Of a DNA stretch of 64,000 nt, positions 27,701 through 39,700 are shown one piece after another. Below the pieces are notes generated by a model. The model was given only the letters and a program-made list of their open reading frames with translations. It was not told the origin of the DNA and searched no databases. Each line of letters begins with the position of its first letter. The first letter of the stretch is position 1. Made by a program: the position numbers and the translations under genes. Where the stretch lies: assembly GCA_033557835.1 (NCBI GenBank), contig JAWQRO010000065.1, forward strand, positions 1 through 64,000, given 5' to 3'. Source of the DNA: Helochares maculicollis (taxonomy: Eukaryota > Arthropoda > Insecta > Coleoptera > Hydrophilidae).

Positions 27701-30700
27701 GAAAATTAAAATATTCCCGCTTAATGTGCCAAATCTGATATTCGATTTACTAGTTACTGCAAAAGAACTTACAGAGATGTCAGTTCAAAACTCAATGATT
27801 TATTCAAATTGACTTACCTAACAGCATCATCTCTTCTAACAACATTGGTGACATGATGTGAGTGATGTGTAGAATGCGAAGTAATCCGAACTCTACCTGG
27901 AGTGACAGAAGATGCACTTTCAAGTGGTGCAGTGGCAGCTCTCTGTTCAAGGACAACTTCATCAAATGTAGGGGGAGGAGTACTGCAGCAACTTGGAGCT
28001 ACACCTGTGCAGACATAAGCCCCTACAGGTTTCTAGCGATACATTATATAAAGGAGGTAGATGTCACACTTACGTAACAAGCTAACTCATAGCACTACAA
28101 ATACAGTGAAAACAAACTATATGACTGTTGGAAACAAACCAAATGAGTAATGTAGAAACTCAGTACATTAACAAACAGAAGGTGTTAGAAAGACGAACTT
28201 AAGCGTTAAATTCATGAACTTGACTAAAATTGATGTATTTTATATTTAACATTGTAAGCGCAATACTCTGTGATATTAAATGAAAGTCCATTATTTATAT
28301 TTACAAAATACACCTAATTTTATTGTAAACAGTTCATGAAGTTTGCGAAAATAATAGATTACCGACACCTAAGCTAAGATATAGTACATTTAGAAGCTCT
28401 TCTATGATTCCAGAAAGTTTGGTGACCTAGCAGAAGAAATATTTTAAACAGTGACTATTATACATCTTCAACTTTTTAAATGTAGCAATAAAAACGCAAA
28501 CTACAAATATTGAGCAAAACCTCAGCAATAGTCAAACGGCCTTAAACTAAATCTCCATAGTTCATATTTATATAATGTTCATACTCATTAGCTTTTGCAT
28601 CGCAAAACTGGGTAGGTATTGGAGGAGCTTTCCTTTTAGCAGTTTTACGTTTTGAATATATATTCCTTTTTGGCTCTTGATTTCCAACAATTTCAGTTTT
28701 ATTAGAACTTTTTGTAGACCGACCCATTTCTGTGTTCTGCACTGGTTCTAAATGACTTTCGTTTGGAACAAAAACTCGATGTGTACATTGTTGATCATTT
28801 TCATCGCATCTTAATTGTCCGGTACCAAAATGTTGAGGTGATTTAGCATGTAAAGCAAATTCATTTTGACGATTGTTGAGATACTGTTCAACATGTTGGG
28901 GTTTCTCAAATGCTTTGAAGTTAGTTAGGCTTTTTGTTTTAGTTACACTACAACAAAACTGTTTAGGTGGCTGTATAGCTTTAGAAGCAACGGATAAATC
29001 ACTATTTTTAGATATTATTACTGCACTACTTCCTCTGGTAGGGTTGAAGTCCGAATAATGACTGCAAGGACTTTTTATAGAATTTGAAATGGGATGAGAA
29101 CTGTAAGTTTTACTGGGGAGTAAGCGGTCAGGTTTAAGCTGAAAATAACAGTCTGGAGATCGCAAAGGTAAGCAAGTTTCGTTTTTAAGCAGTTGGGAAG
29201 TAAAAAACTCATGCCACGGTTCATTCTGAACATGCAGCGCACCTTTGCTGCCATTGATTCCCGCCTTTTTCGCTTTTGGAGTTCCTCTAGGAGGGACGGG
29301 AGGGGGCACTTTAGGTTTATTTTCATTCGCAGATGAATGTCTTCCGACTAAAACAGCTGGATAGGCAGCTGCTGGAGGTGAAGTTAATGGTGCTGTTTGT
29401 TGTACTGAGGGTGTGGTGGTGGGAGGAGAAGTTTTTGTTGGAACCGAGTCTGTAGGACTGGCTGGTTTTTGGTAACAATAAAGAAATTAACATGGAACAG
29501 TGAGGAATATGAATGTAGTTGACGTCCAATAAGCAGAGTAGCGTGAAAGAGAATTAGATCAGATCAGAAGCAAGTTTATAGCACAAGAGTATATGTACAT
29601 GAAATAATATTTCAGCTATATTTTAAAGTTTTAGTGTTGTTTAAACATAATGAGAAACTTTTGCATTGTGAGATTTATTTTCCGATATATTATTTTAATT
29701 GTGTAAGTTGTTATCATTTGTTATTGGTAAGCAGCATGAAATTTAAGTCCCATTGAACTCATCATCCTGTTAGTGGCTCAATTCTTACTGTTAATGCCAT
29801 TTTACATCTTAGAGAATCAATTGTACCTTTCCTTTACTTTTCAAAAAAGGATCTCCTTTGCAAGCGCTTAGAGCTGCTTTTACAATAGTTAACAGATCAA
29901 TTGCATGATTTTGAAAAGAACTAATAGTTTTTTATCATGTTATTTGAGGATTTTAATATTTCTCCTACGATTTTCTTTTGCTATGTATTGCTATTGCAAA
30001 ATTTCAAAAATGAAAATGAAAAACTGCATTCTGGTTTGCGTATTTGAGTTAGAACAAATAAAAATGACTACAATAGCAATGTTTCATTAGATGTGTCTCG
30101 TAGAGTAATATGAACTTGATATTTTTGAGCCAAGAATTATGAGTCACGTGAAGTTAAAATTCATTGCTTTTATAACTAAAATAGAATTTAGTAAAGCTTA
30201 TAATTGCTCCGTAGCTGAAATATTTATACAGCAATGATTTAACGGAAGTAAACTCACCTGTTTTACTTCCGTTGTGTTGACTACTAGAATTGACTTGTTG
30301 TTGAGCTATAAAGCAATGAATACAACACATATTAGCTGACGTTTAATAACAGAAAGTTAAAACAGAAAAGCTACGATTACCTATCACTCATATGAATGTG
30401 GTTAAAAGTTAATATTAATATGAAAACAAATATAAGTTGTTAAAATGGTTCTAATATACAAGGAACAGTTAAAAGTTTTGTTTTATTGGGCTTTGGTTTA
30501 AAAGGGAATTTTGATGGTGTTCTACAATCAATAGAAGTAGAGGGAGCAATTGGTTAAAACTGCAGTACAATGCCTTAATAATCTATTTCTATAAAAATGT
30601 AAATATGCTTAATTGATATGAATGAATTGATGTGAAAATATATTTCAAATAATTAATTGGGAAACAATAAAGTTAATAATTTAGTTGCATTTTCTGTGTA

Positions 30701-33700
30701 CTCACTATCTAATTCTTCATGAGCCCTTAACGGTCTTGACAAAGATTTTCGCTTTGAAGGGGAGTGTTTTAGAGCTGTAACAAACAACAGATGAATTAAT
30801 TAAAATATCATTAATCTAGATTAATGCACTAATTGCATAAAACAAGTAATATTATAAACAAGGAAATATTAAAAATTAACATATTAAGTATAAATGTGGA
30901 AAAAGATCAATAGCAAGTCAAAAGTCAATCGAACATCAAAACTGTGATGGAAGTAAGAAAGAGCACATAAAAATTACAATACATCAAACATAAACGTGAA
31001 TCCAAAAAAGGAACACTTAACAGAAGTCAATTTACATTTAACAGTACCTGTCTTGTAAAAGGTGCATTTAATTATAAATACATTTTGTAATTATATAGTT
31101 AATGGTAGGCAAATTGTACAAGTTATATTGATGAGTCATAATATAAAAAAAATAAATAATGATGTAGATGACAAAAATTATGTATGATCAAAGTCAACAA
31201 GAGATTCTATATATTCGAGTATCACTGAAATGTTGGAATAATGTGTATTAATAAATTTTTCAAATAAAAAAAAGCTTCATAGAAAGTTTAATTTATAGTT
31301 ACACGAGTTTCATTTTACAATAAATTCTGTTCCTACGTTCACATTTGTGTGAGCAGTTTTACTTAAGGCCTAAATCACCACAAATGATATTGCGTGTGCA
31401 GATAATTTTATATTTGGATTAAGTTCAATATTGAAAATACTGGAAAAATATTTCGTTCTTCAGTTAACATAAATGTTATGAGGATTGTGTTGTTGGCGAT
31501 AGCATAAAGCCTTAGTTCCAAAATTATGAACTATCTTTAGATGACATAATATATTCATATATTTTCAATAAGGTTTACTGATTGAAAAATACAACAAATT
31601 GCCGAATAAACACAAAGAACTAGAGGTATTAATAGTGAAATCTTTATTTGCTGTGCTTACATACTAAATTAGCCAAATGTACCTTTAATGCATCAATACT
31701 TACCTATGTATAATACATCAGATTATCATTCTTAATACTCAATTTAATAGCAAGAATTTGGTAATATAGTGTAAATTCATATTTTAGTTTTAGTAATACT
31801 GATTAGATTCTTTCCAATAGCTTTATAAACTACGAGCAGCACAAGTATATGTTTTTATTGTGTTATTTTAATATTAGTAGCATTCCATGCTTTAGGTCAA
31901 TTATCAAATATATTAATTTGATAGCACTATATTCATATTGAGAAATGTATATCTAAATGAGTGTTAATAACGCCTATAGAATTGACAGTACTGCAATAGG
32001 CAATCAATTCTAGATATTTCCCGTGGGTACATACATATATACCTATGGAAGAAATTTACAATGTATGAGGCTGTTCAAATAAGTTTTTAGTTCGATAAGA
32101 AACTACTATTAGCATTTTTTTTGTTATGTTGGTACATTCTTCATATGAATATACTACTGCGATCAAAAAGTAAGGTGAATTTGTTTATAAAATTCAAATT
32201 CTTTATTTATTCTTTCAAATCAATTTCATCCCTTTCAAAGTAATCCCCGTCCGATAAAACACACTTTTACCAACGCTTTTTCCAGTCCTCGAAACAGTCG
32301 GAATAGCGTTTTTCTGGTAAAGCATTCAAGACCTTTTTCGATTTGGTTTTTATCTCCTCAATCGTATCAAAACAGTATCCCCGCATTGGCCTTTTGAGTT
32401 TGCTGAATAGCCAGAAGTCGCAGGGAGCCAAATCAGGTGAATATGGTGGTTGCGGAACGATATGAGTCGAGTTTTTGGCAAAAAAATCGTGAAGAACCAA
32501 TGCAGTATGACATGGTGCATTATCGTGATAAAGGAACCAAGAATTGTTCGCCCATAATTCCGGTCGTTTCAAACGAATAGCTTCACGCAAACGACGCATA
32601 ACGCTCAAATAATATTCTTTGTTGACAGTTTGGTCCGGCGGAAGGAATTCATAGTGCACCACACCACGATAATCAAAGAAATCTGTCACATGACCTTGAT
32701 TTTCAATCGACTTTGCTTCACCTTTTGTACGATATTCGCTGGATTGGTCGGTGGCCATAAATCCAAGTCTCGTCTCCAGTACTGATGCATTTCAAGTGGT
32801 TCCTATAGTAAGTCAGCAAAGTTTCGCACACTTTAACACGATGCTTTTTTCCAAAAAATTGAGCGATTTTGGCACCAATCGAGAGTTGACGCGTTTGAGA
32901 CACAAAAAATCCTTCAAAATGGTTTGAGCTGAGCCAAATGATATTCCAACACTATCAGCGAGATCTCTAATTGTCAATCGAAGATTTTCAAGCATCAAAT
33001 CTTTAATTTTTTGGACATGGCACTTGTCGATAGACGTTGATGGTCATCCAGAGCGCGATTCTTCTTCTACGCATTCTCGGCCCGCTTTGAGCTTGTTGTA
33101 CCATTTATAAACATAGTTTTGTGCCATAGTTTGATCACCAAAGGCCTACCACGATATTTTTAATGTATCCGCAAAAGAGTATTCATTTCGCAAACAAAAT
33201 TTGATGCAAGTTCTTTGCTCAGCAAAATCACTCATTGTAAATATCGAAAAATTCACTTTTGGTTGTTTACAAAAACACGTGTAACTCGGAGAAAACTAAA
33301 GCTTTGAGAAACAGACGTTAGGCAAATGTTAAAGGCAGTCCTAGCAACATAGGAAAAAAAATTACCTGCCTCCCTAATGCACGGGAGTTTTAAATGACAA
33401 TTTCTCCTTACTTTTTGATCATAGTAGTGATTGAATTTCATTTCAATCTGTCAATTCATTTGTTCTTTACAAGCCATTTCGTATCGACACGTCACATTAT
33501 TTTTCACAATGAAAAAAATCGAGTATTTATTGATTGAATTTTTATTTTTGGAAGGCTTGAAGCAAAGTAAATGAACGAATTTTGAAAGTGAGTAAGGATT
33601 CTTTATCTTTGATTAGACCTGGTCGTACAAGATTTGAAGATGATCCATGTCAAGGATGTTCAAAAACAGCAACACCAGAAATCGTAGAAAAACTACATGA

Positions 33701-36700
33701 TATCATATTGAAAAATCGTCGAGTGAACGAATAGAGATTTAGTAGAAGCTCTAAGCATCTCATTGGGCAGTGTAAGCAATATTTTGACTGAAGTACTGGG
33801 TTTCGGAATGTTTTGTATATAGTGGGTGCCACATTCGTTAACAATGGAACAAAAACTCATTCGAATTGGACTTTTTCAGCAACATTTAGAGCAATTTCGA
33901 AAAGATAAAGTGGATTTTGTGTGCCGATTCCTCACTATGGACGAGACTTGGGTATATCACCATGATTCTGAATCAAACCAAGAGACTAAAGAGTGGTGAG
34001 AACCTGGTTCTTCAGCTCTGAAACGAGTTCATGCCCAGAAATTGACCAAGATGTTGGCATCAGCTTTTTTGGATACAAAATAAATTTTGTTTGTGGATTT
34101 CTTGCAAACTGGTAAATCAATAAATTTTGAATACTAATGTAACCTTTTAGACCAGCCGTAGAAAATAATTCATGAAAAAAAACCCGGTTTGCGGAAGAAA
34201 AAATCCTTTTTCATTAGGACATTACAGCATCACAAGAGCATTTTGACAATGACTACAATCTATGAATTAAAGTTTAAGTTGTTGCAGCATCCAGCGTATT
34301 CAATAGCGACTTGCATCTTTTTCCAGATCTAAAAAAATCATGTGTGGAAAGATTTTTTCTTAAATGATGACGTCATAACAGATGTGAAAGCGTATTTTGG
34401 AACCCTTCCAGATTCTCCCTTTAGGGATGGAATTCATAAATTGGAATCTTGTTGGAACAAGTGTATTGATGTTCAGGGAGACTATACTGGATAATAAAGT
34501 GTATTTCAAACCATAAAATTGTGTGTTTCTCATCGAACTGCAAAACTTATTGGACAACCTAGTACATAAGATTCTCAACGTTAAGCCTAAATTTAATAGC
34601 GGGAATTTAATAATATAATGCAGATTCATTTGTACTTTTAGTAATACTGTGCTAACAAAGTCCAATAAATTGACAGTATTGCAATAGACAAGCACTTTTA
34701 GATGTTCTTCGTGGGTACATCTATACCTATGGAAGAACTTTACAATGTAGCTTATATCTATCAATATTTAGTGCCAAATTAGTCTGTTATTATATAAAAA
34801 GGTTTCATAGCTTTAATTAGTGTTTTTTTTTAATTGTACAATTTATCTTAGGTGCTAGGCCCACAATTGACTGAACATTCCCCAAAACATTTATGTTTTC
34901 TGTAAAAAAACTCGCAGAACATTTAAAAAATATATGTAAAAAGTGTTTTCAAGCCATGCACAAAGTGCAAAAAGTGCCGAACTAAATGCATTATGAAGCT
35001 ATAACGAATAAAAAATTGAATTCCATCTTAAATGCTTCACTATCAATCTCTTGTTGAAAAATCATAAGATATCTATTTTGTTTGAAGAAGATTGAACTAT
35101 TTAATATGTTGCATATTAAACATATGGTATTTTCCTTACATTGAAAATATTTACATAAAGTAATAGGATCTTATGATTTATATAAATGTTAGTAAGACGA
35201 TCAAAAACATAAGCAAAAATGTTAAAATAAAATATGTATGAAAGTAAAAAACGAAAATAAAAAGAAAGAGATAGAGGACTTTACCTATGTAGCTGGTTAC
35301 CAGTGTACGAAACTTGCGATGGTTGCCCTTTATCTCAGGCAAATCCACTACGCAGAAGCATTGAAACACACACATACAGAGTCAGAGAGCTCCCATAACT
35401 AACTACGGGTTAATTAAGGAAGAGCTGACTTTTTCATAAAACGATATTGATTTTATTGAAATTTGATCTAACTTAAAAGTAAACTCTTCCTAAATATAAT
35501 TCAAGTGGTGTTACAATTAACCTAGCGTAAACAAACACAAAGTATGGTAACTACAGAACAAATGGTACATTGATAAATTTTTTGGGTGAAACTACTAAAT
35601 ACATGTAAGTGCCTATATTTACAAAGAGAACAAATCACAAAAGCATTCTTTATGTGTATAAGATCATTAATAAATACGAATTTTAATACTGTAAGTTACT
35701 ACAAGGCAGGTATATGGAATAATCCATTAAATTTTACTAAATTTTCGAGTTAACAATACTTTGTTTGTAAAAGCATTAGCATAATTTATAGTACCCAAAA
35801 TTTATAAGTAAAGGAGACAAACATTAACAATGGATTTTGGAGGATTTGATACATCATAATAACACTAAAGAATTATCTACAATGTTTGAAATATGTATAA
35901 AAATATTAGATAATATACTGTGATGCTTAACAGACAGTGAAATATTTTGTAACCTAGTAATACGAATTTGATCATATTGTAATAATTTGAAGACAGTATA
36001 ATATCTAATGTTGTATTCATTTAAAGTTTAGGGATACATAGTGAAATTTAAGGCCAATTATACTTTTTAGACAAAAAAGGTGTATGAATGAAATGTAGTT
36101 AAAGAATTGATTAGATTGAAATACCTTCATTTTTAAAATCTGTCAAAAATTAGTAGCATTCCATTCTGATGTAAGCAGCGAAAGACTGCATTTAATTGGG
36201 TAATAAAATTAATAACAGGTGTGCACTTTACAATGATTAAATTTGATGTTTCAAGGAATATGAAATTTTAGAAAATGGAATTACTTGAATGACGAAATCA
36301 AGAAAATTGCAAAATTTACAATAGTATATGCAAGTTCTCAATGTAATAGGCTAGAATGAATGTATAAAAATTTGAAGTTGGAAGATTTTGAAAAATTTTA
36401 TACATTCATGACTACACATGTATATGATAAAATGACGAATAGCTACATGGAATGGGAAGACTGCAAAAAAGAAAATGAAAATATACAGCAAATATAATAA
36501 ACACTTACGTGAAGGAATTTTCTTAAAAACCTTTTTTGCCATGAACTCTTGGAACCTTTGAGCATAAAAACTTGGCCTATGAACCGAAACCGTGTCCTAC
36601 AACATAAAATTAGTTTTGTAAGGATATATTCAAATTAACAATGTTGAGGGAGTTGTATACAATTAGATGTTTATTGAAATGTTTATTTATCTTCATTTAA

Positions 36701-39700
36701 AGGGAAGGTTTCCTGGTTTTCCCGTTTTTGTGGATAGTTGCTGCTTAAGGAGTGGCATAGATATTGTTGGACATGTTCAATTGTGACTTATTTATTAGGA
36801 GTATTATTTAAACAACAAACACACACATTACACGTTTTCAGTGTGTTTGAAATGTTCTTTGCGTAAGGTTGCTTACATATATACTTTATATCGATAAATT
36901 TAGTATGGTTGTGAACAAATTTAGACTACAAATTTCAATATCGTACAAACTTTATCACTCCAGCTCAATCGATTTGCACATTAACGACAACCAAATGGCA
37001 ATAATTAGGTTTCACTCTTTATTATGAGATACAAGAAAATATTCTTGAAAATTACATTACAAGTTATATTTTTAAATAATCTACTATAATTTTCTTCAAA
37101 ACAAAATATTAAAAAAGGTACTTACTCCGTCATGTATCATCGATTTCCATGTATGTTCAAGTTTTTTCTTGAGCCTATAACTTTGTAAAATATCAATAAT
37201 ACCAACATACAGTAATAGTCTTTCTCCTTTAGCATTTCTTGCTGGTATTCCTCCCGGCCTAAAAATAGAGAAACTGAGCCTAATATGATTGTGCTATTAT
37301 CATTTCTGGTAGGGAGAGAGCAAAACAGTGCAACTTAAAATGGTGCAGATGGAAAAAGTTGAAATTATTTAAAAATGAACCGGGATAGTGATGGTATAAG
37401 GGGATATTTCTATTCAATTATAACTTAAATACTTACGGTACATCATCTTCCTCATCAATAGGCTCAGATTCAGCTTGAATACTTTCCATAGCAGTAGAAT
37501 GTGCCACTAATCTTTGCCTATTTATAGATCTACTCCTATTAAGAGCTGCAGCCCCTATTCTGTCTTCTCTTTCTCTTTCCCTTTCATGTTGCAGTATAGA
37601 AAGAGATGTATCTCCTCCTTCTTCACCATCTTCGGGCACTTCATCTAAATTTGAATGTGATCTCTTTTCCTGAAATATTAACAACAACGTATGAGAAGTT
37701 AATATAATAAACAATAATAAAAACACCAATGTGATTTTCGAATATTAAAAATAAGTCAATATTGAGACCCATTAATACCTGTTTTTCTCGCTGAGCTTGA
37801 TCTAAATTATGAACACCCACTAATAAACTGTAATCCATGATTTTAAAACTTTCCAACACTCGGCAGTCCCTTTGTATTGTTTTAACTAAAGCAGAATATG
37901 TATCTGCTTCCATAAGGATACCTTCCGGATGATGTTCCATAAAATCGAGATCTTTATATGTCGGAGATCGTTTTTGTCTTTCAGCTTTGGATGCCTTAAA
38001 AATTGCAAAAAAAATGTTAATTTCTAATCTAGAATATAGGTGCTAATGTTTTACCTTTCTTTTGTATGTACTTCCTTTAAGATCATATTTTTGATGCATT
38101 GTTACATAGCTTGGTAGTAAATTATTCATTATAACCAGTCTTACATTTTTACTATTACATTGATAACAATATAAACCGAAAAATTTTGGCAGCAAAGTTC
38201 TGGGATTCTGATTTAAATTCATGTAATAACCTGCTAATAATTTTTGTAAAAACTCTCCTTCCTTATGCTGCACAGTCTTTATAATAAATTCGTCATCCTC
38301 TGTTAAATAAAATATGGAGCCACTTGCACCTGGATTAGATAATTCTCTTAATGGAGCACTACACATAGACATCTAAAATGTTTAAATAGGTAATAGTTGA
38401 GCCATCATTTGCAATTTTTATTTCAATTAAAAATATTAATTATTTTTATGTAAAAAATGATCAACTAACCAGAAAGTCATCAGGCTGGATGCCAAAAAGA
38501 TCCCTAAAATACCTAAAAGCAATAGGCGCATAATTCTTAAATCTAAATTCTGAGTAGTGATGAGCAGGTGTATGATTTGAACCTTCACTAGGGAAGTTTG
38601 TTGTTTCAACAGTCATGAAATCTTGCATGAGTAAATCTCTTTCTGGTTTTGATGCCAAACCCCCAACAGCATGTTGAATACCTATAAAATTAAGATTATA
38701 TTAAAACTATTTAAGAAATGCTTTGTTTGAAAAATAAACACATATTAAAAGCAATACGAGCCGTTGATAAAAGTCAAGAAATATCGTTTTAATATTTACT
38801 ACTTTGTGATAATGCTTACTAGTAAACACTTAAGAAATAGAAAAATAAAAATTGAGCATAGGGTGCTTTACATACCTATTTGAAATTTTATAGATAAATT
38901 TGTGTCAAAAAATGGAATACAATTATCCATTCAGATTATTGCTAAATAGTTACAAGTAAGATAGCAATACTTCTGTACAAGTTACTGAATAAAAGACTGC
39001 TGCTAACACTCTAATAAAGAAGAATTAATATTCACAGAAACAGTAATTGAAATGAAAATGTAACAACAAAAGGCATTAGCTTCTTCCTGCAGAGCAGGTG
39101 TTAAATGCTCGTCTGACGACATAAGAAAGGCCAATTATAAATAGAAAATGTGATATATTTTAAAGTAACTACATTTTGTTTACTTATGTTTATCTCAAAG
39201 TTAAATGTAACTGTGAGTAATCTGAACATCTTTGTACATATACAAAAATAGATAAAATGTTATTTATCTACAAACATTCTTTTATAAAATACACCTGGGA
39301 TTTTTTTATGGGCTTAACCTAAATCTTACCAAGTTGAATAGATCCCATAATTTGGGTGGTTTGTATTTTTTTATAAGTAATTTCACCACCCACGCCGACT
39401 CTTCTATGACCAATCTTTCTTTCTCGATCTTTTTCTCGTTCTGCTTTTGTTCTGGCCATTGTGGAAGCTGGTGTTTTGGTAAGGTATAACGCCTAGGACA
39501 AATACCTCATTTAATTGAGCAATTTAAGAACAAATAAAAATGTTATGATATTATTTTTATGATATTAAGTAACTATATACACAGCTGCTATAAAGATGAA
39601 ATATATTTTTTCAATAAAGCTTGTCATCACTAACAAATGTTACTTGTTATAGAATAACTTATAGCAATTTTTGAAATTCCTAATATCATGTCATGAGTCT

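Larger units (their letters stand above)
32066..34562 (+). mobile_element. Mariner copy B3, dead, split by mariner C
   Basis: The left end TGAGGCTGTTCAAATAAG and the reverse complement of the right end CTAGGTTGTCCAATAAG are flanked by TA at 32064-32065 and 34563-34564. The 5' untranslated part is interrupted by mariner C (32157-33424) and resumes at 33427 with TTCAATCTGTCAATTCAT, which also occurs in B1. Transposase pieces in broken frames include VDFVCRFLTMDETWVYHHD near 33915 (first catalytic Asp) and HKSILTM near 34240. The region before SDLHLFPD near 34310 carries the short frame-breaking deletion seen in B1 and B2. Confidence 0.88.
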
